Below, in pieces: positions 22,919-61,540 of a DNA stretch of 64,000 bases. Positions within the stretch are counted from its first letter, which is position 1. Every line of letters begins with the position of its first letter. Source of the stretch: Aplysia californica (lineage: Eukaryota > Mollusca > Gastropoda > Aplysiida > Aplysiidae). Below the pieces are notes generated by a model. It had not been told where the DNA came from. It did not search any database and saw only the letters and a program-made list of their open reading frames with translations. A program made the position numbers and the translations under genes. Location of the stretch: NCBI RefSeq assembly GCF_000002075.1, contig NW_004798476.1, positions 69,058-133,057 of the forward strand. Direction: 5' to 3'.

Positions 22919-24520
22919 CCACAAAAATATGAGCAAACGGTTTGAACTATCATTTCCTAACAGCCCATAGAGGAGGGCAATGGCATGGGAGTCAATCAAA
23001 AAGACTGAGACTGGGATGCTGTGTCCACGACGGCTCGAGAATCCAAGTCCAATGCCAATATTGAACTCAACCTACACTCAACACCTACTGTGGGCTACAT
23101 CATGTAGGCTACAGGCTTAGTTCAAATACAACAAGCAGTAATGGTCACAAAGAAGCAAAACGTTACCACTAAACAGCTCCCAGCATTGCCAACACTTGTA
23201 GAATAGCCGTTGCCTCACCTTTTCCTAAAATAAACTGAGGTCAGAATTCTCATTTTTTTCCGAGGCGACTTATTTATGCCAAACACTTGATCGCCATTTC
23301 AACATCTTTGTTGTTTTGAACTGTAACCTTTTTCCAATAGATCTAAAGCGGAAATGCTACAAGGTGTGGACAGGAAATGGTTGCGCGATTTTTTTATTCG
23401 ACAAAAACCTGAAACATAGGCTAATTTTAAATAAATTCACCAAGACTAGTTTCTTTTTTCTAAGATCTCTTAAACTTGATAATCAAGACCCCGGTATCTC
23501 TATCGTAGCTTCGACAGAGACACTGACAACCGTGTAATTATGTTTTGCATAACTTTAACTTGCGCATTGATTTTCAGCGATTTCAAGCCTTCCAAGGGAC
23601 ACCGCTCTCTTATATTATTTTAGTTGTACAAACCAATCTGTATTACTTCCCTCTATACCAAAGAGGTTACAAACAGGACGAGAGACCTCTCGTCCTCTTG
23701 TAGGCTAGTTTTATTTTTAACCTCTTTAGTATATTATATACCAAGACGGACTAAGACAATATCTATTCTTCTTCAGAGCGTCACGGGCGGGCAAGAGGGT
23801 TTTTAATTTTAAGGAATCACGTCGTAGATTTCTAGGCCGAGATCTCTATATGGAATCTTTTTTTAATAGATCTATATTACTTGTTGAATTTTTGAGTAAA
23901 ATATGTTAAATTTTACCCTGTAATAGTCATTTTCTGCAGAAATGTAAACGCTCTCTACATAATTTTGGTAATAAAATATTTCTACAAAAGATATTGGAAA
24001 ACTCCATGACGATGAAGTCATGCCCTTGGGCTATATTTATGCAAAATATGTCATTAAAATCCATCGGTAAAGTAAATCTCTGAGGAGTGGGAAGAAAAAC
24101 GGTCAAATAGTGAAAAGTGAACATTCGAATTTTTAGAAAATATTTTCTAAATGAAAATAATAAAAATGATAGATAACATGTTATATAACTTGAAAGCGTC
24201 CACCCAAATATTGATCTGTTAAACTGTTAAGATTAATTAATGCATTCCATTGTGCAAAAGCTGGAGACTTAATCATGTTTGATAGTTGAGGAAAGATTTG
24301 ACAATAAGTGGCGCCACGAATGTTTTCACCGTGCTTATTGTACAATTTCCAATTTATTTAATTGTAGCCTACAACGCCTACACAAAGAATCCTGATTCGT
24401 AGAGTCGTTGAGTAACCTTTCGTGTTCTATCTTATTCCTTTTAAAAATAATATGATGTTTGGGGCCCATGCCCAGAGCGTGCGCTATGTTATAATATATT
24501 ACGATTGTTTGAAATTAAGA
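22919..24520. other. Intergenic, no gene seen
   Basis: AT-rich DNA; only the small palindromic element at 23654-23733 stands out. Confidence 0.35.
23654..23733. repeat. 80-bp miniature inverted-repeat element
   Basis: TATACCAAAGAGGTTA at the left is matched inverted at the right (TAACCTCTTTAGTATA, one mismatch). Between them lies a near-perfect palindrome AGGACGAGAG..CTCTCGTCCT. No duplication at the borders could be fixed. Confidence 0.45.
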
Positions 24521-24527
24521 CATAGCC

Positions 24528-26290
24528 TACATCATCATCATCCAATGCCAGATCTGCGACAGACATCGGCGATCATGGTTCTCCATTCATTCCTTTGCTC
24601 GAATGCTCTCAAAAAAGCTACGTTTCCCTGATCTTTCCCTGTTACCCATTTGTTAGGTTCCCTAAGTATGTAATTATTCTGGGCATACCCCAGCCTCGCT
24701 TGCTCTCAATATTGCCAGTGAGAGCTAGATACGTTCAAGACCCTTATGTCTATTCAGGAAAACTGCATTTGTCGTTTCCTGATTGTTTTTAACATTGAGC
24801 GTCCCGCGTGGGCTTCATCAAGCACTATCTCATTTGATTTCTTTTCCTTTCACGATACTCTTAGCGGTGTCCTAAGAAACCACATTTCTGTTCATCATCC
24901 TCATTGCCTTTCTCACACTGGGTCAGGATATAGGCCACGAACAAGCACTCTCCACCTTTCCCTATCCTGGGCTAGTCGCTTGATGTCACTCCACGCCTTC
25001 CCACTTTTCTGTACATCCATTTCCGTGACTCTTCTCCGGGTTCCACGAGGTCTTCCCCTTGATCTTTTACTCTCTGAGTTCCAATCTAACACTTTTCTTG
25101 TTATGCAGCTGCTTGACTTCCTGAGAGTTTGTCCAATCCATCGCCAACGTCTTCTTCCCACCTCATCTCTGACCGGGCTCTGTCTGGTTCTTCTCAATAC
25201 TTCCTCTTTGGTGATCCTGACTATCCATTTGATCCTCAGCAGCCTCTTCAGACACTTGTTCAAGAAAGCCTGGATCCTCTTTATGCGCGTCTGGGATGCG
25301 TTCCGTCTCACATCCATACAACAAGACTGACTTCACATTTGAGTTGAAAATTCTGAGCTTAGTTCGTAATGAGATATCCCTGGTCCTCCAAATCCTGCTC
25401 AAAGAAATAAATGCACCCTGTGCCTTTCCAATGCGGGACTTTATTTCCGCACTTGTTCCCCCCTCTCTGTCAAGTATACTCCCAATATAGCTGAAGGATT
25501 CGACGTCTTCTAGTGCCTTTCCTTGTACTGTGACCTGCTCCTTTCGCAGTGCATCTATCCTTAGGACTTTCGACTTTGCAGGGTGGATCCTCAATCCAAA
25601 AGACTCTGATAGGCCGTTTAAAATTGTCGTCTTTGCTTGCATCTGTTCCTGAGTGTGTGACAGAAGCGCCAAGTCATCTGCAAAGTCCAGATCGTCCAAC
25701 TGTGTCCACGGGGTCCACTGTATAACTGTTAACATTTCTGTTGCTTCTATTTTATTTTCACAGTCTTTAGTGATTGTCCAGCATTCATAGCCATATATAG
25801 AAGGGTTGACCAAACATAGCATTTCAGGACTTTCATTTTGGTGGTGTTCATTGAGATGTTTCTATTTGTCAGGATTGGGCTAATTTTATTGAAACTAGCC
25901 TTAGCCATTTTAATTCTCCGTTTTATTTCTGTGGAACATATGGCATCATATGTTATCATATATCCTAGATATTTATACTGTTGGACTTGTTTCCTCGTTT
26001 CACCTTTGCTAATGAGATTGCAACTAGGGTTTGCTGGGGTGTTGTTGTTGTTTGTTTGGTTGTTGTTTTTGTTGTGTGTTTTTTTTTGGGGGGGGGATGA
26101 TATTACCATGCATTCTGGGTTTTTTTACATTCAACAATAATCCTTTACGTTCACTTTCTGTTACAACAGTATCTAGAAGCAATTGAAGGTCCTTTTCTTA
26201 GCCTGCTATTAAAACCGTGTCATTTGCATACCTGATGTTACTAATATTTTCTCCATTTACGTTGAGACCTGGACATTGGTCTGTGCCTAC
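24528..26290 (-). mobile_element. LINE fragment (RTE/Jockey-type), host of a second LINE
   Basis: Minus-strand frames read GLNVNGENISNIRYANDTVL (reverse transcriptase palm, with YAND for the usual YADD), then QQYKYLGYMIT, KRRIKMAKASFNKISPILTN and, after an interruption, MWFLRTPLRVSWKEKKSNE, then RRSGIG and a (ATG)n tail. Stops and frameshifts are frequent. The interruption is the separate LINE insertion at 24893-25731. Another copy of this family's 3' end is at 50404-50822. Confidence 0.75.
24893..25731 (-). mobile_element. 5'-truncated RTE-like LINE inserted into another LINE
   Basis: Reads LDDLDFADDLALLSHTQEQM on the minus strand, a reverse transcriptase FADD motif, then SFSYIGSILDREGGTSAEIK, SVLLYGCET and RWRWIGQTLRKSSSCITRKV, ending at RERWRVLVRGLYPDPV. 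It is nearly open for about 270 codons with one frameshift near LYGCET. The exact 11-bp direct repeat ACATTTCTGTT (24882-24892 and 25732-25742) flanks it and is the target-site duplication; the host LINE reads ATEM on one side and MWFLR on the other. Clade placement (RTE) is from memory of the C-terminal motif. Confidence 0.85.
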
Positions 26291-26361
26291 GTACATTTAC
26301 ATTTATTGAATCTCTGCATAGGCGGGATGCGCCTTGAAACATCAGCATTCTTCATACAAGC

Positions 26362-26375
26362 GCCCCCCCCCCCCT

Positions 26376-26408
<33 letters not shown>

Positions 26409-26412
26409 CATG

Positions 26413-26487
<75 letters not shown>
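26362..26487 (+). repeat. C-run, (CT)n and (CTAT)n microsatellite
   Basis: Poly-C, then (CT)n, then (CTAT)n about 95 bp long with one interruption. Open frames over it (SIYLSIYLS repeats) are artefacts. Confidence 0.97.
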
Positions 26488-26499
26488 GGGCAACTGACC

Positions 26500-28092
26500 T
26501 AGCATGGTGCAAGGCGGCTTGGCTCTTTGATATTATTATGTTCCTAAGGTGGGGTTATTTCATTGGGTTTAGATTGTGTGTGTCTAAACTGAAATGAAGT
26601 TTATGGCGGACAAGCAACCATTGATATCTTGTGCACAGTGGTAGGCTTGCTACACCTGTGCCCTATGTGTAAAGATCCGGCAAACAGTGAAACAAAAACT
26701 TTTGTATTGAATTAGTGAGTTGAGGTAGTTTTAAATTAAAATTTAATATGTTTTCTTCAATGCAACAATGAATCGAGTCTACCTCTTGAAAACTCGCGTT
26801 ACTGCTTTGTCGTGTGAGGTATAGGGCCACTGTCACTCAAGAGACTCGGACCACACTAACCAGCAGAATTTTCGTATTCTGCTGCGGATGGAAAGCAAAA
26901 GCGAGATATTTAAATTATGAATGGTGCATACTGAAGGTGCCCAGTTTAAAGTCCAGATGTGCTCAACATAAAAAACTGAAGGGCACAAATCATATACATA
27001 CGTATGTAGGCCCAAAGACGTATATAAAGGAAAATCAATTTTCCTGGTTTCAGACGTGGGGTTTCGCCAACAATTTTATAATACATGTACTTTTAATGTA
27101 GGCCTACATGCGTATATTTTCACTTTCTCTTTTTATATGTGTGTTTGACTGGCACATTCATCTCATGCCTGGTCATGACAAGCCAGATGATCCTCTTTAC
27201 AACCCATCCGACGCCACTGCTTTGCCCACAATAATTTGTTCGACTGAGTGCACCACTGCTTTGCCCACAACTACGTGTATATTAATTTTGTTCGACTGAG
27301 TGCCGGCGCACATTAGACCTATTGCTTCGCTTGGCTATTTTGTGTGCGTAGGTGGGTGTATCTACACGCGGTCATTTCTTCACATGAAAAATGACAACAT
27401 TTTCATTTTTTCCCTTTCTTTTCCTGTTCGATGTATTTCTTTGGTGCTAAAGGCCACTTAATTTTTTATTTTTTTTAATTGCTTTCCTTTCGTTTGTTCG
27501 ATTGGTCATGATGACAACCTTTTTTTTGTTAACCGTGACCCACAAATCCTTACATGAATTTTGTTTTGTCGGTTACGGTCTGCTTAACTTCATCCAAAAA
27601 TAAACTACACGTACTGAAGTCTTAGTAAGCAGAATTTAAAGATCGCAGACATCATTATGAGTCAGGCGCCAGGACTATTTTTATATTTTGATTTTCCGCA
27701 CGTTGAAAGCTCGACTGTAAACGCGTGGCCAGGTTTGCCACCCCTCCTTCTTTGTACTATCACCAGACTACAGCTGGACTCTTAGTGTATCACCAGTGAC
27801 AAACAAGTTAGAGCTTTCCAGAAAACTGTTGATAAAACATCTGTTGTACATCATCTTTTAAAAATCGTTTAGGTTCTTTTAATGGAAAGAGATTTGAGCA
27901 GGCCAGAGCAATAGATAACAGTATACTGTGACTGTGACGACTCTTGCTTGCTCTGGTTTTGCCTAGGCCTAGATCTAATCGAGGAATGCAACAGTTGGAG
28001 TTCGCATAAAAATCTGGGAATATTTGACTGACCATAAACACTCAGGTTGACGACAACATTATCGGAGACTGTTCTGATCGCTTCAGTGAACG
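26500..28092. other. Upstream region and 5' UTR of the UBE2D-like gene
   Basis: No other gene is visible. An 18-bp phrase (CCACTGCTTTGCCCACAA) is repeated at about 27214 and 27251. The transcription start of the UBE2D-like gene should lie near the right end, but no clear core promoter motif could be fixed. Confidence 0.4.
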
Positions 28093-52670
<24,578 letters not shown>

Positions 52671-55600
52671 TCATCGAGATTGTTCTTTGCGCTTTCAAAT
52701 GTATTCATGCCTAAGTTAATGCAATTTAGTTAATAGATATTTATTCTGTGAGGTTTCTGGAGAGAACTTGTCTTGATTTTAACGGATGTTAATCAATTCT
52801 TGGGATTTGGGAGGGGGGTCTCTTTCTGAGACAGGTTCTCTCTTCTTTTTAAAAAAAATCTCTGTCATTGCATGCCAGTTGGGAAGGGTCTTTTAAATGC
52901 AGTTATGACATTATGTTTTCTCAGTTTGCTCTAAGAAAGAATCACAATAATGTGTGTACAAGTTAATGATGTACGGAAAATGCAATTTGCAGATACTTTT
53001 GGATCACAAATTTTAGGGAGAGATTCGGGTCTTGAGATTGAAAACTACCACTACCTGGCAGAAATAAGACAACACTTACATGCTCTGCTGGTGTTAATGT
53101 TGTCACCATTTGTTTTGACCAGTTGGGGAAAGTGATGATAGTTTGACACAGCTTCTTGCTTTGTTCTTGCTCACTATATCCTTTTTCTTTTCTTGTTTGT
53201 CTTTCATATGCAACTTCATGTAATGGGGTTGAAAATAAGCCAGCAAAATGTTGGAAATATTGTGCACATCAGGATCATAGGAAAATGAAAAGAAAAGGTG
53301 TTTTGTTTATTTATAAACTATTTGCATTATTGTGAGAGAGTCGTCGGAGTGCAATAGTAGTACTTGGCTTCTACTGCGGGTTTTTTTTTCTTTCTTTTGG
53401 ACACATCAACAAGAGTTTCGTAACAATTCAGCTTTTGAATTTACTTGCTACTGTGACTTTGCAGACAGGGCAAACATGGTTTTAATTTTAAGTTGATTTT
53501 AGAAACATCAACATTTTTTACTGTCTTCAGTCTTAACATAATTTCTTTTACCTTTGTGTTTTTTACTGTGTAAAAAAAAAGAGACGGCTTTTAAAGTTTC
53601 ATTTATCACTAAGAAAACATATACTTCCAGAAATCCTATCAGGAACATTTTTGCGAGGAGATGTCTGTGCATGTGCCTGGACAAGGCAGCTCAAAATAGA
53701 ATTAAACTTATCCTACATACCTCTTTCCCCCGTGTTTGTTCTAACTGTGTACAATGGCTGTAACTTTTATTGTTTGTACCCATGTAAAGTTTGCAAGGTA
53801 GCGCCAGTTTATCATCATTCGTCTAACAATAATGTATTATGTGCTAAGAAAAGTTTTCTCTATTTTCCCCCTGATTGGACCTCACAGTCTGTTCTATCAA
53901 CAAGACAGTGTTTCTTTTAGTTTAATGATTTCCTAGCTCCTCAGTTTTGTCGGTTGTTTTATCATAGGTACAGTGCCACATTTTATATATATGCGAACTG
54001 GAAATTCTGTTATCCCCCAGCAGATTATTTGATTTGCCCACAAATAAATTGTCATTTGTGTTTTTGTTTGAGTAATGTTCTGTCAGGGGTTTTTTCCCCT
54101 TCGTTTCAGAATCTTTTCAAACTGATAATTGTTTGTTTTTATTTAACAAAACTGATTGACAAGGATCACGGTATATGCTGTATTAATTTTAACACCTCAA
54201 AGTAGTTCCTTTTTGCAATATAAAAGGTTCCTAGGACAAAATCTTTCATAGAGCTGTTCAATAGGCTTTAGTGTTTGCCTGCAAATGTGTTTAGGATAAA
54301 AGGTTGAGGGGTTTTTTTTCCCTAAGATAGCACGACCTCGACTAGCCAAGTGTATATTCATACAATACCCTTTGGAAATGAGTGATTTTGACTGTTCAGT
54401 CGAACCATATAAATTGGCTATAAATGCTTTTGACTACCGATATGTCTTTTACTTTTTCACTTTTTCTATGTGAAGTAACTACGTTTTTGGCCATTATTTA
54501 TTTCCAATAGATGCTTTTCTCCTTTTGTCAGAACATTCGCAAAACATTAATGTATGATGATCTACAGACGTGTTTCTAAGTCAATCAGTATTTGGGGATT
54601 TTCTTCGCAACTGGTACTACTAATTGTTTCACTTATTAAAATGTCATTTTTACTCGCGATTGATTTCTGAGATCCTCATCTAGATAGTTTTAGAACTCTG
54701 TGGCATGAACCTTTTCAAGTTACCCTTGCTAGTGTTGAGCTATATTATTGATTCTACCTCATAAAGGCCTGTGACAATACAGACAGACAGTAGAGTCAGT
54801 TTTTAAACAGATATCTGGGAAATGGCCTGGTTTTCTTCGATTTTGAAATTTCGCTCAAATAGAAGAGTAAACAATCAGGGACTTTATGTTCTTTCCATTT
54901 ATCACTGTTTTCGGATTAAAAGTGTTTGGGTTAAGCAGACTCTACTGCATCTCCAGTGAGATATAAAGGTGGTATCTTGATTGTTGTTTTGGACAATGAC
55001 TGGTATTATAGGTGAGACACAGTAGCTTTTTCTTTTGTTTGGTGTATTGTAATTTTTAGAACTTACAGCTAATTATATAATTTTTCAGGGTGTTTTTAAT
55101 TTTAAAGTCCTTATTGAGAACAGAAAGGATTGCATTACATGTAACTGTAGCCTTTTTTTTTTAAAGCTCTTCTGACAATTTTCAAAGAACAGTATCCATT
55201 GCTCAATTTTTTGCAGTTCTGTTGCAACTGACATATATATGCTTATACTCTACAGTATCAAACACTTTATCAGCATTGTGACCATAAAGAAAATTCCAAA
55301 GTATTGTAAGGTGACCAGCGTTGAGGAAAATTGTCATATCTCTGTACAATGGAATAGCACTGTTGGTATTTTCAACACTAAAATGATTAATGGCTGGACT
55401 TCCTGTGAATGTTGAAAATGGAATCAGTATGTCTGTTACTTTCAAAGGCCTGATTTTGAAATGATTTTCCAGTTTCTATTTCCAAATTTGAGTCAGGTTC
55501 TTGTTTCAAAGAAATCGTTTCTGGGTTTGTCCAGGTGTATTTCTAGAAAATGCCAGTTCTTCATATCCATAGAGTGCAGAGAGTTAGGGAAGCATTGAGT

Positions 55601-56623
55601 ATAGAGAATTTGGGAATGCTCATCAATGTAGGAAAAATGTGTTGCATATATATAAGATGATGTTAAACTCCAGTTTGATTGTAATTTCAAATCAGTGTTG
55701 GGTTGGGGGGAGGGGGGCAGGAAATCCCATAAATAGACATGTAACTCTTTCCTTGTCTCAAGTAGTATTTTTTATTTTCCGTTATGAAACTCATGTCAGA
55801 CGAAGATTCAATTTTCCTTGGCATCTGCGAGGGACAGGTTAGCGTCTGCCTTAGACTGAAAAAGTTATGTCGCCCCTGTGCATCAGAAAAGGGGAAGATT
55901 ATCTACCACTGGCCTAGGTCGTGGCATGCTGAGATGCCCATTTTGTTTTTCCGTCTTTCAAAGCTGCTGTCTCAACTAATTTGTTTAGCTTGTTAAATAT
56001 ACAGCTTTAGCAAATCACAGAGTGGAAATGTTAACCTTCAGTTTTATAAATCATAAAGCATTTACTGGTACTCCGTACACTTTTATATTTTTCCTATTGG
56101 TGCTGATTATAGTGTTACTTTGTCATAGCTTCACACAGGTATTGTTTTGCATGTATGTGATGTAAAAGGAGCCTACAATTAACTTTTCGACAGTAGCAGC
56201 ATGGAATCTAGGAGGCTTGAGATGGTGACACATTTTTTTTACGTTTCACTTTTTGATTGATGAAACATATGGTCATATCAAAGTCTGCTCCCATACTGGA
56301 CAAAGATGGCACTACATTATATGTTGGCTTTTAAAAACGTGTGGATGTCAATTTCGTTGTTACAGCTTTTATATTGACCCCACACCCTCTGAGGCTTTTG
56401 CAGCTCCTTTTTCATTGGGGCATTTTGATTTATCTTTATAGCTGAAAATTTTTATTTGACGCTGTTTGGTATCAGCTGCAGGAGGCATATGCTAGTATGT
56501 CTTTCATTTAGTTAAATTAAATTAATTTAAATGCAGCCTTAATTCAAAAGTTGGTAACACAAGTACATGTACCGGTAATGCATTGTCTTCCTCCGTGGTT
56601 CCCTGTCTAGCCCATTGATATAT

Positions 56624-56681
<58 letters not shown>

Positions 56682-57130
56682 TAATATGTAAGCTCAATAC
56701 TGGGTTATGTGTAGGATGAACTATCTCTGGACATTTAGTTTTCGGAATGTTGATTGAGACTAATGTTGCAATGTTTACCATCATCTCATTCGTTTTGTGA
56801 AGCTGCTGCTTGTACCGAAAACTGATGCTGGGGAAGGGCGACTTGCTTTTTTCAGCTGTGGCCATATATCTGAAACATTGATACTCACCATTGAATTGTA
56901 CATGGGTGCACAGTACACATTTTTTTATTTTGTTGTTGTTAATGTACCTTTCTCATGATGTACAAGTGTAATAAAGGCATACTGAGACTACCTATTTGCA
57001 TTTTATTTTACTTATTGTTTTTTATATTCTGTTTTGTCAAGTTTTTTTCTAGCGGGCAAGTAAACACCTGTTTCCAGTGTTACAATAGTTTATGGGCTAT
57101 CATTCAATAAACTTGTGAGAAATATTATCA
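52671..57130 (+). other. Probable 3' UTR and downstream flank of the UBE2D-like gene
   Basis: No coding gene or transposon was recognised over 4.4 kb. Candidate polyadenylation signals are AATAAA-type at about 56971 (GTAATAAAGGC) and 57108 (TTCAATAAACTTG). That the message reaches them is inference. An (AT)n tract lies at 56627-56674. Confidence 0.4.
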
Positions 57131-58829
57131 GGCTCAGTAGTGTAATGTTGCATGGAATGCAGCATATCACTGGTGGAGTGATGAAACCTCGTAACCCGCT
57201 ATTTTTTCTAATTTCGTTTTTGGGCTTAATACTTAATGTCTTCTCCCAGTCAGTCACATTGTGTCAAAAACAGTAGTGCGTTGTTTCATCACTCCCAGTT
57301 TGAGAGAGCGTCGTGCTTATACGAGGTTCTGGACAAGCTTTCTTTATGAACCGGCTTAATTGAAGCGCTCATGACTGACATTGTCTGGTGCATTTTATAT
57401 ACCTGACTGAATAAAGAAATTATATATTTCATTCATTGATTCATTCTCTTATTCATTCACTTTATTTCAGTCAGTTCAGAAATTGAAATATGGTCATAAG
57501 TAAAGTATTTACATAATGTAAATCTATTTCAAATCCATTCTTAAGGATGATTATCTCGCTGATAAACAAGATGTTCTCATCGTGCACAAACGTAGTTAAC
57601 ATTTAAGTTAAGACGAGTCACACCTTGAAATGACAGGTGACGGTAGTCCTTACTAAGACTAGGTGACAGATCTATGCACTCTCCAGATGTCAGCAGGCCA
57701 TTTTGTTTATCAAAGAGAGTTTAAAGTTTCACACCTTCTCAGACTATGAATCCGCTGAGTAGTCGAATCCTCCAGTTGTGGTTGAGATTGAGAACGAATG
57801 GTACGGTACATGTACTGAACCAAAGAGTCTACTTAACAAGAGGGTCCACTCCTCTCTTTGAGCCAATTAAAAAAGTGTCCTCAAAATTCGGTGGCGCCCT
57901 CTTCGCAAATGCGCACCCTTTGTGAACAGAGTTACCCTGCTTGTGTAAAAAAAATCAAAGTGAAACTAACAAGTTTTTGAATAAATAAGAATTCCAATTT
58001 CGGAAGAACGCTTTTTTAGAAAGGTTACGCTGACAAAAAACCTCTCTCGGAGGAAGGTATGACTTTTCTTCGTTTAATTTGACTTTGACGTTAGAATGAA
58101 AGGCGAGAGGTCATTAAAAATGTTTTAAAACACCAAAACTGCGTACTGAACGAACCCGAACAGCTGATGAACAGAAGTTGATTTGCGCACGCAAGGAGGT
58201 GCTATTCCTATTCTTCTTCTTGAGAAACGAAAGAGAACTTCAAAACAGACTGCAGTGCCATCTGAAGCAAAGAGCGGACTTTCGGCGGACACTTTTTTGG
58301 CTAAGTGGACCATCTTGTTATGTATTATCTTTGACTGGACTTACCCATGTTCTTGATGACCCTGAAGTCTATAGAGGACATTTGATTTTGACAAATGTGT
58401 GCCTCAACAACACAAGTAATACGGACATTTCCGAATTTGCTTTGAATATCGCCTTCCAGCTGTGCTCATCACCAAGATCTTTACACCCTCCATGGGCTGC
58501 TTTGGAAACCACTGTGCAGACCATATTCCGTAAATTGACCCCAGCCCCAATGTCGCAGTCCTTTCCAGGGCTGTCCCTGATATGAGGAGACAAGGAAGTA
58601 TCAGCATCATCCCAGACTGAGTCTGCACCAACATCAGTGTCGCCTGGAATCACGCCCCACACCATACTGACGTGGATCACAGCAAAACGATCTGTAGACC
58701 CCATCCCTAGGTCCCTCTCACTGTCAGGCACCTCAGCCACTTTTCCTGGAGCCTGATCCCGAGACACGGGTCATTTGTGATGCCAACTGGAGGGATTTTC
58801 CACAGAGGAAAAGAAAGGGTTTTCAGGAG
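57131..58829. other. Intergenic, no gene supported
   Basis: A further AATAAA at about 57410. Overlapping 130-codon frames at 58178-58767 on both strands have no recognisable domain. Confidence 0.3.
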
Positions 58830-60190
58830 TGGCAGCAAATAAGCGAAAATCTATAGGCTATCCGTTGATCTGGACAGGGATACATAATGATTCAAGGAAA
58901 AACCCAGCTAAGTTATTCAAACCAAACTGTGATTGCAAGAGCTAAACTCTGAAATGTAAAGGGTTCTATGAAGAAGACGGACATTCTAATTTTGATTTAG
59001 TGTGGTCTCTCATGTGGACGTAGTGGACTTAGACCAACCTCAGAGGAGGTATTCAAAGACTAACCAGAGAGGGAATACCTTCAATACACACTTTAAAAAG
59101 GTGGCCATAAGGTGCCTGTGCGTTAAAAGATGTTCCTGAATTGAACTGGGTTGGGTGAATGAATTGTAAGAAACATTTAGAACCTTTTATCAAAGCAACT
59201 CATCTATAAAATATATGCACAATTTTGCCAAGACCACGGGAGGCAGCCTCGCAACAGACCCGCCCTCAGTGAAACATTCAGGCAGAATAACCTGTCGCTG
59301 TTCATGCCAAAGAAAAATATGTGCGACCTTTGCATCAGCCGTGAAGTTGGCAATGTGCCGGGGGGTGTTTGGAATGCTCGCATTCCAGAAAAGGAGGCAG
59401 TCACCAAAGAAAAGGAACGAGATAAAAATTTATCTGAAACAATCAAATCTCTCGCCAGTGATGAACCCAAAACGGCTGTACTTTCATTTTTCAATGGATC
59501 TTCAGCATCAACCCGATATTACAAAACAAAGCTCGGAATTCATAACTTTATACTATTTGATGCTGCAACACGCCAGACTATTTGTTACGTGTGACATGGA
59601 GCAGTAAAGGGGAATTATAAATATGACAAAAGTTTGCTTCATGTCTATTGGATTTCCTGAAAGAAAAGCTGGACTTCCAGAAAACCACCATCGACAGCGA
59701 CAGCTGTAGTTACCTATACAGAAATGCCACACAGCCAATGTTTCTCTCAGCCTGTTTGCAACAACACATGGTAGCACAATTGAACAGAAATATTTGATCA
59801 AAGGACACACAAATTTGAGATCACTTCGAAAGGCACTCATCGAAGTCCCCCTAGACTACCTCCATTTCTTCAGGATGGCAAGAGCAAAACCAGGAACTTA
59901 TCAAAACAGATACATGTATTTGGTGGATCACACATTCTTCAAGGACTATCCTTAGTGTGGAAGCTACAACGAGTCTGTCAGACCAGGCAGAAAAACGGTT
60001 TGTAGTACACCCCAGACATGAACATACAGTTCAAGCAGCACCTCAGTTTTTTTTTTAAAGGGAGGGGGGTTAACGTTCCGACGACAGGACACAGAAACAT
60101 GAGGCCCATCCTACAACACCACTCTACACAGAATATTTTAAGATCCAGCACTCCAACTCCAAGTACAATCACCTACAGGTGCTAATTAAA
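58830..60190 (+). pseudogene. Degraded DDE-type transposase-like gene, unnamed family, copy 2
   Basis: Plus-strand frames give NKRKSIG, PAKLFKPNCDC (a CxC pair), MCDLCISREVGNV, KEKERDKNLSETIKSLASDE, TICYV.HG, LRKALIEVPLDYLHFFRMAR, YLVDHTFFKDYP, ESVRPGRK, TPDMN and QFKQH. This covers the N-terminal Cys region, the core and the C-terminal DH-FF-D and RPG motifs of the same family as 45560-46730. Several frame breaks and stops make it non-functional. No inverted ends found. Confidence 0.7.
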
Positions 60191-61540
60191 TCTATTATTG
60201 CCAAAATACACCATCACTTTATGACAATTTACATCATTAACATTTATGGCTACTCATTATGATTCAACATCTCTTGTTTGTGAAAACCATTTGCAGTGCA
60301 ACCAGAGACCATTTTGCAGAGATATATTATTATTCATTTGTGCTTTTTACTAAAAATGGAAGTAACCAGATCCAATCTTGGCAAATTATTTTGAAACGAA
60401 TTGCAGTACATGTAATCGCTAATCTGTTTGAAGATTCAAACCCAAATTCTGCAGGTAACGCATTTATTTGACTTCAGTTGGCCGGGAATCGAACTCCAAA
60501 CTAATTGGTCTTGAAGAAATATCTTTATCAGTTTGAAGCGTTTTAAAAAAATAGACGCATACTGCAACTAAATGAGCTGCGAGAAAACTCGCAACCCTCA
60601 AACTCTGTCCTGATGAAACCTCGCAACCCTCCTGTCGGCTGACTACGTGGTTTCATCACGACAAAAATATTGCAATGAAACCTGGCATCCCACAGCGTAA
60701 CCATATAAACAGTAGAAAAGTTATTTTTCGCTGAAGCTACAGCGTTCACCACTCCACCTGCAGTGCATCTGATTTTTATGTAGTTGACCATCTTTCCTAA
60801 TTCGTTGTGCTCCTTGCCTTTATTAAGGAAGACCCATTCAGATTTCAAAGGTAAGATTTTTATACAGTCAAATCCTGTTATTCTGCCGCCCTTGGGATGA
60901 GCTTGAAGTCAGTTTAACGGGGTTCTTCTGCTAAACAGCCCCGACCGCCCATCTTTAGGGAAATGATTATGATCTGTTTTTGAAAAGTGTCCTTTGCCTT
61001 TTGTTGGTCATTTACATATGTACATAATTAATTTAGAACTCAAAGGTCTTCTGTATGTACATGCAGGCCTACAAATTTTGACCCTGCTGAACTTTTTAGA
61101 AATTCAAATATTGAAAATTTCTGCCAGATCAGAGACTAGGGCTAGACTATGCCGCAGTCATTCAACATTGTAGTACATGTATTATGTATATATATACATG
61201 TAAAAAAAAAAAATTTAAAAAAACTACCAAAAAACATGTATGTTGCAAAGTTGGTTGCACGAGATACGTGGATTGGTTCTAGTCTCACTCTTCTTTTAAA
61301 ACAAAATGAAACAGATTTGGACGAATTATACATTTTGACAATATTATCTTGACAGAAATACACGTTTTTTTGCTTCTCCTGAACACCTCGTACGTTGACA
61401 CACGACGACAATGCGTGAATGCTGAATGACGGCAATAACTGTTGTCAAGGTCCCTGCGGATGTAGATTTATATATTTTTTTTAGCCTATACCCATCAGTC
61501 CTCATGCTGCTTCACACCTGTCACATAGCCGCATGGGAGT
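60191..61540. other. Intergenic, no gene seen
   Basis: A short inverted pair (AAACCTCGCAACCCTC at 60617 with nearby GGTTTCATCACG) and a LINE-like ATGTACATG-rich patch at 61180 are the only features noted. Confidence 0.3.

Noticed and set aside
26276-26597. Open frames with SIYLSIYLS repeats
   Set aside because: Translation of the (CTAT)n microsatellite.
58178-58767. Overlapping 130-codon open frames on both strands
   Set aside because: No recognisable motifs and no link to the DDE-like gene that starts downstream.
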